Positions 10,039 to 15,626 of a DNA stretch of 15,626 nt are shown here, piece after piece. This DNA is from Alphaproteobacteria bacterium. Lineage in GTDB: Bacteria > Pseudomonadota > Alphaproteobacteria > UBA6615. The position numbers were made by a program, and so were the translations under genes. Location: positions 1-15,626 of the forward strand of contig JAURLR010000358.1 of assembly GCA_030831135.1 (NCBI GenBank). Direction: 5' to 3'. The notes below the pieces were generated by a model. That model was not told the origin of the DNA. It saw only the letters and a program-made list of their open reading frames with translations, and ran no database searches. How positions within the stretch are numbered: position 1 is the first letter of the stretch; each line of letters begins with the position of its first letter.

Positions 10039-10917
10039 TCAGCGTTGCCGTCGAGGGCAATAGAAAGTGGAGCGGCCCGACTGCACGATCCGGCTAATCT
10101 TGCACTCGTCATGGACGTCAGCGCGGCAGGCAGAGCAGGATTCTCCTTCCCGTCCATATACCCCCCAATTGTGCTGGAAATAGCCCAACTCGCCATCCGT
10201 CTGCACATAATCACGCAAGGAGGACCCACCCGCCGCGATGGCATCATCCAGCACGGACCGGACAGCCCCGACCAGACGCATTGCCCGCCCGCCCGCGATC
10301 GTATGCGCGCTGCGCTGGGGGCTGATTTCCGCACGCCACAGGGCTTCGCAGGCATAGATATTGCCGATCCCGGCGACAACCCGCTGATCCAGCAGGGCCG
10401 ATTTGATCGGGGTTCGCTTGCCGCGCAGCGTTTCAGCCAGATAGTCGGGCGAAAACGCCGCCGACAATGGTTCCGGGCCCAGCATACGCAGATGGACGCT
10501 CGCGGCCTCGCCGCCAGGCGGGATCATATCCATGTAGCCGAATCTGCGGGCATCATTGAACACGACACGCCCGCCATCGGCCATTTCCACAATCACGTGA
10601 TCATGTTTTTCGGCCAGCGCCCAGCCGGAATTGTGCCCGGCCTGACCCGACGACGCGGAAGCGCCAGGCGAAACCGTGAAACGGCCCGACATGCCCAGAT
10701 GGGCCAGCCAGGTTTCACCATTGTCGAGGCGGATCAGGATGTATTTCGCCCGACGCACCACCTCCCGGACCGTGCGCCCGGTCAGCCGGGCTGCGAAATT
10801 CTCGGGCAGCGGGAAGCGCAGATCGGGGCGGCGCGCTTCAGCCCGGGCAATACGCTTGCCCTCGAGGGCGGGGCGCAGGCCGCGGACGACGGTTTCGACT
10901 TCAGGCAGTTCGGGCAT
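10039..10917 (-). CDS. mutM: formamidopyrimidine-DNA glycosylase (Fpg/MutM)
   Basis: MutM excises 8-oxoguanine and formamidopyrimidines from DNA and cleaves the abasic strand by beta,delta-elimination. The 292-residue protein begins [14 protein letters not shown]. It supplies the N-terminal proline nucleophile (P2), catalytic E3 and the conserved K58 in [10 protein letters not shown]. The helix-two-turn-helix region contains [20 protein letters not shown] (176-195). The C-terminal zinc-finger region runs from about 258 to 292 and is unusual. C261, C264, C272 and C287 are present, but the last ligand position of the standard FYCPxCQ ending is arginine (FYCPRRQR, R290), and the spacing between cysteine pairs is longer than usual. 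It heads the minus-strand cluster and diverges from ubiE. The start is unambiguous because the catalytic proline must follow the initiator Met. The finger may still bind zinc using C272, or it may be impaired. Confidence 0.97.
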   Translation of the reverse strand: MPELPEVETVVRGLRPALEGKRIARAEARRPDLRFPLPENFAARLTGRTVREVVRRAKYILIRLDNGETWLAHLGMSGRFTVSPGASASSGQAGHNSGWALAEKHDHVIVEMADGGRVVFNDARRFGYMDMIPPGGEAASVHLRMLGPEPLSAAFSPDYLAETLRGKRTPIKSALLDQRVVAGIGNIYACEALWRAEISPQRSAHTIAGGRAMRLVGAVRSVLDDAIAAGGSSLRDYVQTDGELGYFQHNWGVYGREGESCSACRADVHDECKISRIVQSGRSTFYCPRRQR

Positions 10918-10947
10918 CGCGGATCAATTCAGGAAGAGAGGCTGCGC

Positions 10948-10976
10948 AGTCTACGCCTGTTCCGCTGCGACGATAA
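10948..10976 (-). promoter_or_regulatory. mutM: weak candidate promoter for mutM
   Basis: On the minus strand TTATCG (10971-10976) and TAGACT (10948-10953) are 17 nt apart and lie about 30 bp before the mutM ATG. The hexamers match consensus only partly (3/6 and 4/6). The position within the divergent 124-bp gap is the main support. Confidence 0.3.
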
Positions 10977-11002
10977 GCGCTTGCATGGCGGCGGCTTTTC
11001 CT

Positions 11003-11030
11003 TTGCCGCCCAACCGCTTCCTCCGATATG
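11003..11030 (+). promoter_or_regulatory. ubiE: weak candidate promoter for ubiE
   Basis: TTGCCG (11003-11008) and GATATG (11025-11030) are 16 nt apart. Transcription would begin only a few bases before the ubiE ATG at 11042, so the message would be nearly leaderless. This agrees with the absence of a Shine-Dalgarno sequence there. The hexamers are poor matches, so confidence is low. Confidence 0.3.
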
Positions 11031-11041
11031 GTCCCCCCACT

Positions 11042-11818
11042 ATGCCCGAACCTGACCCGACACCGGCACACGACACCACGCATTTCGGCTTCCAGGACGT
11101 CCCCGTCTCGGAGAAAAGCGCGCGTGTGCGCGATGTTTTTTCGTCCGTGGCTGTCAGCTACGACCTGATGAACGACCTGATGAGCTTGGGCGTTCACCGG
11201 GCCTGGAAGGCCTCCTTCGTCAACCGGATCGCGTTTCGCCCGGATATGCGGTTTCTCGATGTGGCGGGCGGCACCGGCGATATCGCCTTCCGCATCCGCG
11301 AAAAAGCCCGGCCCGGATCGACCATTACAGTATGTGACATCAATCCCGACATGCTGCGGGTCGGCAAGGCGCGCGCCATCGACAAGGGCATCCTGGGCCC
11401 CAAAAGCGGTCTGCGCTGGGTCTGCGGCGATGCCGAAGCCGTACCCGCAAGCGATTCCAGTTTCGACGTCTACACGATCGCCTTCGGCCTTCGCAACGTG
11501 ACCAACATCCCCGCCGCCCTGGCCGAAGCGCGCCGTGTCCTGCGCCCGGGGGGGCAATTCTACTGCCTCGAGTTCAGCCAGGTCGTGTTGCCGGTCCTCG
11601 ATGACATTTATGACCGCTACTCGTTTTCGGTGCTGCCCAAGCTGGGGCGTTATGTGGCCCGGGATGAGGCCGCCTACCGCTATCTGGCCGAAAGCATCCG
11701 GAAGTTCCCCAATCAGGAGAAGCTCGCAGCGCTGATGGGGGACGCCGGGCTGGAACAGGTGAAGGTGCAGAACCTGTCGGGCGGCATTGCCGCCATTCAC
11801 AGCGCGCGCCGGATCTAG
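11042..11818 (+). CDS. ubiE: ubiquinone/menaquinone biosynthesis C-methyltransferase UbiE
   Basis: UbiE uses S-adenosylmethionine to C-methylate the benzoquinol ring in ubiquinone synthesis (and demethylmenaquinol where present). The 258-residue protein begins MPEPDPTPAHDTTHFGFQDV. It has the UbiE/COQ5 N-terminal signature VFSSVAVSYDLMNDLMSLGVHRAWK (32-56). The SAM-binding glycine loop FLDVAGGTGDIAF is at 71-83, the motif II acidic end is CDINPDML at 98-105, and the second UbiE signature NVTNIPAALAEARRVLRPGG is at 152-171. I chose the ATG at 11042 because it gives the usual family length; the open frame extends upstream only through sequence unlike UbiE. It opens the plus-strand quinone/CoA/dUTPase series and is followed by ubiB after 4 bp. 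Confidence 0.97.
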   Translation: MPEPDPTPAHDTTHFGFQDVPVSEKSARVRDVFSSVAVSYDLMNDLMSLGVHRAWKASFVNRIAFRPDMRFLDVAGGTGDIAFRIREKARPGSTITVCDINPDMLRVGKARAIDKGILGPKSGLRWVCGDAEAVPASDSSFDVYTIAFGLRNVTNIPAALAEARRVLRPGGQFYCLEFSQVVLPVLDDIYDRYSFSVLPKLGRYVARDEAAYRYLAESIRKFPNQEKLAALMGDAGLEQVKVQNLSGGIAAIHSARRI

Positions 11819-11822
11819 GCCC

Positions 11823-13430
11823 ATGTTTCGCCCCTTGCGAAATCTGTTCCGGTTGCTCGGAATTGCCCGCACACTCGCGCGCTACGATGCTCTCTTCCCG
11901 GCCGACTGGCTGCCCGCCACGGGTGGGTTGGTGTTTGCCGCACGGCTGCTTTCGGGGTTTCGCACCGCACGCAGTGTCCGCGGCCTGCGGCCCGGAGAGC
12001 GGCTGGCCAAGGCGCTCGAAGCGCTTGGCCCCAGCTTCATCAAGTTCGGCCAGATGCTCAGCACGCGCCCCGATCTGGTCGGCGAGAGCGTCGCGGCCGA
12101 CCTGTCGAGCCTGCAAGACCGCCTGCCGCCGTTTTCGAGCGCCCAGGCCCGCGCCGCCATCGAGGCCGAATTCGACCAGCCCGTCGAGCTTCTGTTCGAG
12201 GCGTTCGAGAATGAACCCATCGCCGCGGCCTCCATCGCACAGGTGCACATCGCGAAGGTCCGGCGCCCGGCGCCTGAAGCCGCGGACGAGACGCAATCTG
12301 CCGAAGACCCGGCGGGCGACGACGACAGCGACGGCGAGGACGAATTCGCCACCGTCGCTGTCAAGATTCTGCGCCCGGGTATCGAGGCCGCCATCGAGCG
12401 CGATCTGGACCTGTTTCGCTGGATTGCCGGTCTGGCCGAACGCTCCCAGCCCCGCCTGCGCCGCCTCAAACCGATCGCGGCGGTGGAAACCTTCGCGGCC
12501 AGCCTGCGCTGGGAGATGGATCTGCGCATGGAAGGTGCTGCGGCCTCTGAACTCCACGCCAACTTCCTCGATGACCCGATGTATGTGGTTCCCGTCGTGG
12601 ATTGGGAACGCACCGGACGCCGGATTCTGACAACCGAATGGATTGACGGCATTCCGATCCACGATGTCGACGACCTCGTGGCGGCCGGTCACGATCTCGA
12701 GGCGGTCGTTGCAAAAGCCTCGGAATCCTTCTTCCTGCAGGTGTTTCGCGACGGCTTCTTCCATGCCGATATGCACCCCGGCAACGCCTTTGTGCGGGCC
12801 GATGGCGCGCTCTGCGTGGTCGATTTCGGGATCATGGGCCGGATCGACCGGCCGACCCGCTATTTTCTGGCCGATATGCTGCTCGGCTTCATTACCCGTG
12901 ATTATGACCGGGTGGCCGATGTGCATTTTCAGGCCGGATACATCCCGCCCGACACCGACCGGGAGGTCTTCCAGCAGGCCATACGGGCCATTGGCGAGCC
13001 GATCTTCGACCGTCCCCCCAATGAAATTTCGATTGCCCGCCTGCTTGCCCAGCTGTTTCAGGTGTCCGAGCGGTTCAACATGGAGGCCCAGCCACAGCTG
13101 CTGCTGCTCCAGAAGACCATGCTGATCGCCGAAGGCGTCGGTCGTCGCCTCGCACCCGAACTCAACATGTGGCAGCTCGCCCTGCCCCTGATCGAGGAAT
13201 GGATGCGCGAACATCGCGGCCCGGAAGCCCGACTGGCCGAGATCACGGCGAATACCATACTCGCCGTCCAGCGCCTGCCCGAGGCGGTCCATGCGGTGGA
13301 AAAGGCGGCACGGACCATCACCGAAGGCCGTCTCTCCCTCGACCTGCGGAACACCTCGTCCCCCAAATGGCCACTCTGGCTGGCAATCGGCGTGACGGCC
13401 GTGCTGGCTGTTATTGCGCTGGCGGACTAA
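11823..13430 (+). CDS. ubiB: ubiquinone biosynthesis regulatory protein kinase-like UbiB
   Basis: UbiB is an atypical ADCK/ABC1 protein-kinase-like ATPase required for ubiquinone synthesis, acting at the inner membrane. The 535-residue protein has the family KxGQ motif in PSFIKFGQMLSTRPDL (70-84) and the alanine-rich loop AAASIAQVH (134-142). The nucleotide-binding lysine is in VAVKILRPG (178-186), the catalytic-loop equivalent is HADMHPGN (314-321), and the metal-binding motif is DFG (334-336). A C-terminal hydrophobic segment (about 516-534) is a likely membrane anchor. Between the A-loop and the VAVK lysine there is an unusual acidic, low-complexity insertion (about 148-175, with DDDSDGEDE). 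The ATG lies 4 bp after the ubiE stop, indicating a ubiE-ubiB operon. The upstream in-frame codons overlap ubiE and are not needed. Confidence 0.96.
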   Translation: MFRPLRNLFRLLGIARTLARYDALFPADWLPATGGLVFAARLLSGFRTARSVRGLRPGERLAKALEALGPSFIKFGQMLSTRPDLVGESVAADLSSLQDRLPPFSSAQARAAIEAEFDQPVELLFEAFENEPIAAASIAQVHIAKVRRPAPEAADETQSAEDPAGDDDSDGEDEFATVAVKILRPGIEAAIERDLDLFRWIAGLAERSQPRLRRLKPIAAVETFAASLRWEMDLRMEGAAASELHANFLDDPMYVVPVVDWERTGRRILTTEWIDGIPIHDVDDLVAAGHDLEAVVAKASESFFLQVFRDGFFHADMHPGNAFVRADGALCVVDFGIMGRIDRPTRYFLADMLLGFITRDYDRVADVHFQAGYIPPDTDREVFQQAIRAIGEPIFDRPPNEISIARLLAQLFQVSERFNMEAQPQLLLLQKTMLIAEGVGRRLAPELNMWQLALPLIEEWMREHRGPEARLAEITANTILAVQRLPEAVHAVEKAARTITEGRLSLDLRNTSSPKWPLWLAIGVTAVLAVIALAD

Positions 13431-13452
13431 CCGCATTCGCCCCAATTCGGGC

Positions 13453-13481
13453 TTGCCGGACCTGACCGTTCACCCTATCTA
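13453..13481 (+). promoter_or_regulatory. coaBC: weak candidate promoter for coaBC-dut
   Basis: TTGCCG (13453-13458) and TATCTA (13476-13481) are separated by 17 nt in the 118-bp gap between ubiB and coaBC. The -10 box overlaps an AT-rich patch (TATCTAATTA) that stands out from its GC-rich surroundings. The match is partial and unsupported by other evidence. Confidence 0.3.
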
Positions 13482-13535
13482 ATTACAACAGTTTTCCGTA
13501 GTTTACCGGTTACCCTACCATGACGGTCGGGGTGT

Positions 13536-13540
13536 GGAGG
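13536..13540 (+). promoter_or_regulatory. ribosome binding site that decides the coaBC start
   Basis: GGAGG is followed by an 8-nt spacer and the ATG at 13549. The alternative in-frame GTG at 13534 overlaps this site, so it cannot use it. The downstream ATG is therefore the better start. Confidence 0.8.
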
Positions 13541-13548
13541 CAAACACG

Positions 13549-14754
13549 ATGTTGCATGGCAAAAGAATCCTGCTGATCGTCAGCGGCGGGATTGCCGCTT
13601 ATAAAAGTCTGGAGCTGATCCGGCGGCTGCGGGAGCGCGGGGCATCCGTGCGCTGCGTGCTCACCAAGAGTGGCGCGCAATTCGTCACCCCTCTTTCGCT
13701 GTCGGCCCTGAGCGAGGACAAGGTCTATACCGACCTGTTTTCCCTGACCGATGAAGCCGAGATGGGGCATATCCAGCTCTCCCGTGACGCCGATCTGCTG
13801 CTGGTCGTCCCGGCATCGGCCGATATCCTGGCCAAGATGGCCCACGGCATGGCCGATGACCTCGCCACGACAGCGCTGCTCGCGACCGACAAGGATGTGA
13901 TGGTCGCCCCATCCATGAATGTGCGGATGTGGACCCATGCGGCCACTCAGGCCAATCTGGCGACCCTGCAGGAGCGCGGCGTCCACGTTGTCGGACCCGT
14001 CGAAGGCGACATGGCTTGTGGCGAGTTCGGACCGGGCCGGATGGCCGAACCGAACGAGATCGCCGACGCGGTATCGGATTTTTTTGAAGACAGCGCGCCG
14101 CTTTCGGGCCGCCGCGCGCTGGTCACGAGTGGCCCGACCCATGAAGCCATCGATCCGGTGCGCTATATCGCCAACCGGTCCTCGGGCAAGCAGGGCCATG
14201 CGATTGCCGCCGCGCTGGCCCGGCGTGGTGCCATCACCACGCTTGTCTCCGGCCCGACCGACCAGCCAGACCCGGCCGGGGTGACCATCATCCGGGTCGA
14301 AAGTGCCCGTGAAATGCTGGCCGCGTGCGAAAAATCCCTGCCCGCCGACGTGGCTGTCTGCGCGGCCGCCGTGGCCGACTGGCGTGTTGCCCAGCAGGCC
14401 GGTGAGAAAATGAAAAAGACGGGAACCGGTGTCCCGACCCTCGAAATGACCGAAAACCCCGATATTCTGGCGACGCTGGCTGCTGCTGCGAACACCCGGC
14501 CGGGCCTTGTCATCGGGTTTGCCGCCGAAACCGAGAACGTGGTCGCCCATGCACAGGCCAAGCGCAACAAGAAGGGGTGCGACTGGATTCTCGCCAATGA
14601 CGTCTCGCCGGAAACCGGCACCTTCGGCGGCGCCGACAACACAATCCATCTCATCAGCGCCGACGGTGTCGAGGACTGGCCACGCATGTCGAAAACCGAT
14701 GTGGCCGAACGCCTGGCGGATCGCATCACCGAACAACTTGGAGCGGGCAAATGA
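13549..14754 (+). CDS. coaBC: bifunctional phosphopantothenoylcysteine decarboxylase / phosphopantothenate-cysteine ligase
   Basis: CoaBC joins cysteine to 4'-phosphopantothenate (CoaB, CTP-dependent) and then decarboxylates the product with FMN (CoaC), giving 4'-phosphopantetheine for coenzyme A. The 401-residue fusion has the N-terminal flavoprotein domain: [13 protein letters not shown] (8-19), active-site H74 in [13 protein letters not shown], the FMN-contacting PASAD (88-92), PSMNVRMW (121-128) and active-site C157 in [13 protein letters not shown] (156-168). The C-terminal ligase domain (from about 186) has [20 protein letters not shown] (195-214), AAVADW (273-278) and the KMKK lysine motif (287-290). 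All catalytic residues are present. The TGA overlaps the dut ATG (ATGA, 14751-14754), so the two are translationally coupled. Confidence 0.98.
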   Translation: MLHGKRILLIVSGGIAAYKSLELIRRLRERGASVRCVLTKSGAQFVTPLSLSALSEDKVYTDLFSLTDEAEMGHIQLSRDADLLLVVPASADILAKMAHGMADDLATTALLATDKDVMVAPSMNVRMWTHAATQANLATLQERGVHVVGPVEGDMACGEFGPGRMAEPNEIADAVSDFFEDSAPLSGRRALVTSGPTHEAIDPVRYIANRSSGKQGHAIAAALARRGAITTLVSGPTDQPDPAGVTIIRVESAREMLAACEKSLPADVAVCAAAVADWRVAQQAGEKMKKTGTGVPTLEMTENPDILATLAAAANTRPGLVIGFAAETENVVAHAQAKRNKKGCDWILANDVSPETGTFGGADNTIHLISADGVEDWPRMSKTDVAERLADRITEQLGAGK

Positions 14755-15224
14755 GTGTTTCTGTTTCCGTCACCCGCCTGCCCCACGGGGCCGATCTGGA
14801 CCTGCCATCCTATGAAACCGCAGATGCTGCAGGAATGGACCTGCGCGCGGCAATCGGCACGGATGTGGAGATTGCCCCGGGTGCCCGGCACCTGATCCCC
14901 ACCGGTCTGGCCATCGCCCTGCCGCCGGGCCACGAAGCCCAGATCCGACCCCGTTCAGGGCTCGCCCTGCGCAACGGCATTTCGCTGGTCAACAGTCCGG
15001 GCACAATTGACGCGGATTATCGCGGCGAAGTGAGTGTGATCGTCATCAACCATGGCGAGGAAGCCTTCACTGTGACCCGCGGCATGCGGATCGCCCAGAT
15101 GGTTGTCGCCCCGGTCACCCAGGCCGTCTGGGACGAAGTGTCCGAGCTGCCTGAAACCGAGCGTGGCGCCGGCGGTTTTGGCTCCACCGGTACAGCGACC
15201 GGTACATCAAACAACAAGGCCTGA
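14751..15224 (+). CDS. dut: deoxyuridine 5'-triphosphate nucleotidohydrolase (dUTPase)
   Basis: Dut hydrolyses dUTP to dUMP and pyrophosphate, keeping uracil out of DNA and feeding dTMP synthesis. It is a homotrimer. The 157-residue product shows all five trimeric-dUTPase motifs in order: I AGMDLRA (27-33), [15 protein letters not shown] (65-77), [14 protein letters not shown] (84-94), [12 protein letters not shown] (110-119) and [11 protein letters not shown] (138-147). A short Thr/Gly/Ala/Asn tail follows. It starts within the coaBC stop codon, the coupled coaBC-dut arrangement known in many bacteria. An Rrf2-type regulator begins 5 bp after it. Confidence 0.98.
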   Translation: MSVSVSVTRLPHGADLDLPSYETADAAGMDLRAAIGTDVEIAPGARHLIPTGLAIALPPGHEAQIRPRSGLALRNGISLVNSPGTIDADYRGEVSVIVINHGEEAFTVTRGMRIAQMVVAPVTQAVWDEVSELPETERGAGGFGSTGTATGTSNNKA

Positions 15225-15229
15225 GGCGC

Positions 15230-15626
15230 ATGTTCCGGCTTTCCCGCAAGACATTGTTCGCCATTGAGGCGGTGCTCGACATCGCCTATCACGCCAGCGC
15301 CAACCCGGTGCAAAGCCGCGAGATCACGCGCCGGCAGGGCATCCCCCGCCGGTATCTCGAACAGGTGCTACAGAACCTGGTCCGGGCCGGGGTGCTGACC
15401 GGGGTGCGTGGCCCGCGCGGCGGCTATCGCCTCGCCCGGGAGCGACGGCGAATCACGCTGGCCGATATCGTGCAGGTCATCAACGAGATGGAATCCCGCG
15501 CCGACCCTGTCGAGGAACATGACGGATCGCCGCTGGGCACCGAGGTCGTGCGCCCGCTCTGGCGTCAGCTTTCCGAGGATTGCATGGCCCAACTGGCCGA
15601 GACCTCGATTCAGGACTTGTGCAATC
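15230..15626 (+). CDS. Rrf2-family winged-helix transcriptional regulator, 3' end cut by window edge
   Basis: My translation from the ATG at 15230 gives 132 residues with no stop before the right edge, starting MFRLSRKTLFAIEAVLDIAY. The Rrf2 DNA-binding domain is clear: SREITRRQGIPRRYLEQVLQNLVRAG (residues 29-54), followed by the wing RGPRGGYRLAR (60-70) and the dimerisation helix start ITLADIVQVINEME (75-88). In the region after residue 88, where IscR and NsrR carry three Fe-S-ligating cysteines, I see none. The only cysteines in the visible part are near its end (SEDCMAQL, QDLCN). A [2Fe-2S] sensor of the IscR type is therefore unlikely. It lies 5 bp after dut, with GAGG overlapping the dut stop, so it is probably cotranscribed. 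Its targets are unknown. Confidence 0.9.
   Translation, partial: MFRLSRKTLFAIEAVLDIAYHASANPVQSREITRRQGIPRRYLEQVLQNLVRAGVLTGVRGPRGGYRLARERRRITLADIVQVINEMESRADPVEEHDGSPLGTEVVRPLWRQLSEDCMAQLAETSIQDLCN

Noticed and set aside
9998..10917. possible frameshift at the mutM 3' end to explain the missing cysteine
   Set aside because: The residues around the anomaly ([13 protein letters not shown] and QR at the end) are in the expected frame and the stop is at the expected place, so a substitution fits better than a frameshift.
11574..13445. 623-codon open frame on the minus strand opposite ubiB
   Set aside because: It mirrors ubiB and the 3' end of ubiE, and its product resembles no family. Long antisense frames are expected at this GC content.
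13510..14736. 408-codon open frame on the minus strand opposite coaBC
   Set aside because: It is fully antisense to coaBC, whose motifs are all intact. The antisense product is low-complexity Gly/His/Arg-rich.
15186..15206. 9-bp direct repeat ACCGGTACA in the dut 3' end
   Set aside because: It encodes a Thr/Gly-containing tail past motif V and has only two copies. It is best explained as low-complexity coding sequence.

Overview
The window is a high-GC (roughly 60-65% by eye) bacterial core-chromosome segment. It reads as an alphaproteobacterium, most plausibly near the Caulobacterales (Hyphomonadaceae/Maricaulaceae-like). Three things support this: alphaproteobacterial signature stretches in DnaA, GyrB and MutM; the order rpsT / enoyl-CoA hydratase / small secreted protein / mutM diverging from ubiE-ubiB-coaBC-dut; and the scarcity of recognisable E. 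coli-type promoters. The genus assignment is inference.

Layout. Positions 1-10917 are coded almost entirely on the minus strand. In transcription order from mutM towards position 1 the genes are mutM (10039-10917), a small exported protein (9646-10035), an enoyl-CoA hydratase (8816-9592), rpsT (8440-8703), a gene-free stretch of about 630 bp with an AT-rich core, dnaA (6364-7803), a 246-bp gap with a good dnaN promoter, dnaN (4999-6117), recF (3778-4992), gyrB (1288-3750) and the 5' two-thirds of a class A penicillin-binding protein (1-1230, running off the left edge). From 11042 the plus strand carries ubiE, ubiB, coaBC, dut and the start of an Rrf2-family regulator (15230 to the right edge). 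The divergence point is the 124-bp gap 10918-11041.

Function. The minus-strand block holds the replication-initiation and clamp module (DnaA, DnaN, RecF, GyrB) in the ancestral bacterial order, together with DNA repair (MutM) and a ribosomal protein (S20). The plus-strand block makes ubiquinone (UbiE, UbiB), coenzyme A (CoaBC) and dUMP with removal of dUTP (Dut). CoaBC/Dut and MutM link metabolism and genome hygiene in a way that is common in alphaproteobacteria.

This is an ordinary housekeeping region. I see no mobile element, CRISPR array, tRNA or rRNA, and no evidence for an undescribed multi-gene system. The points most worth a second look are the AT-rich island upstream of dnaA (candidate unwinding element or dnaA control region), a MutM zinc finger lacking its fourth cysteine, an acidic insertion in UbiB, GANTC sites on the dnaN promoter, and the uncharacterised exported protein between mutM and the hydratase.
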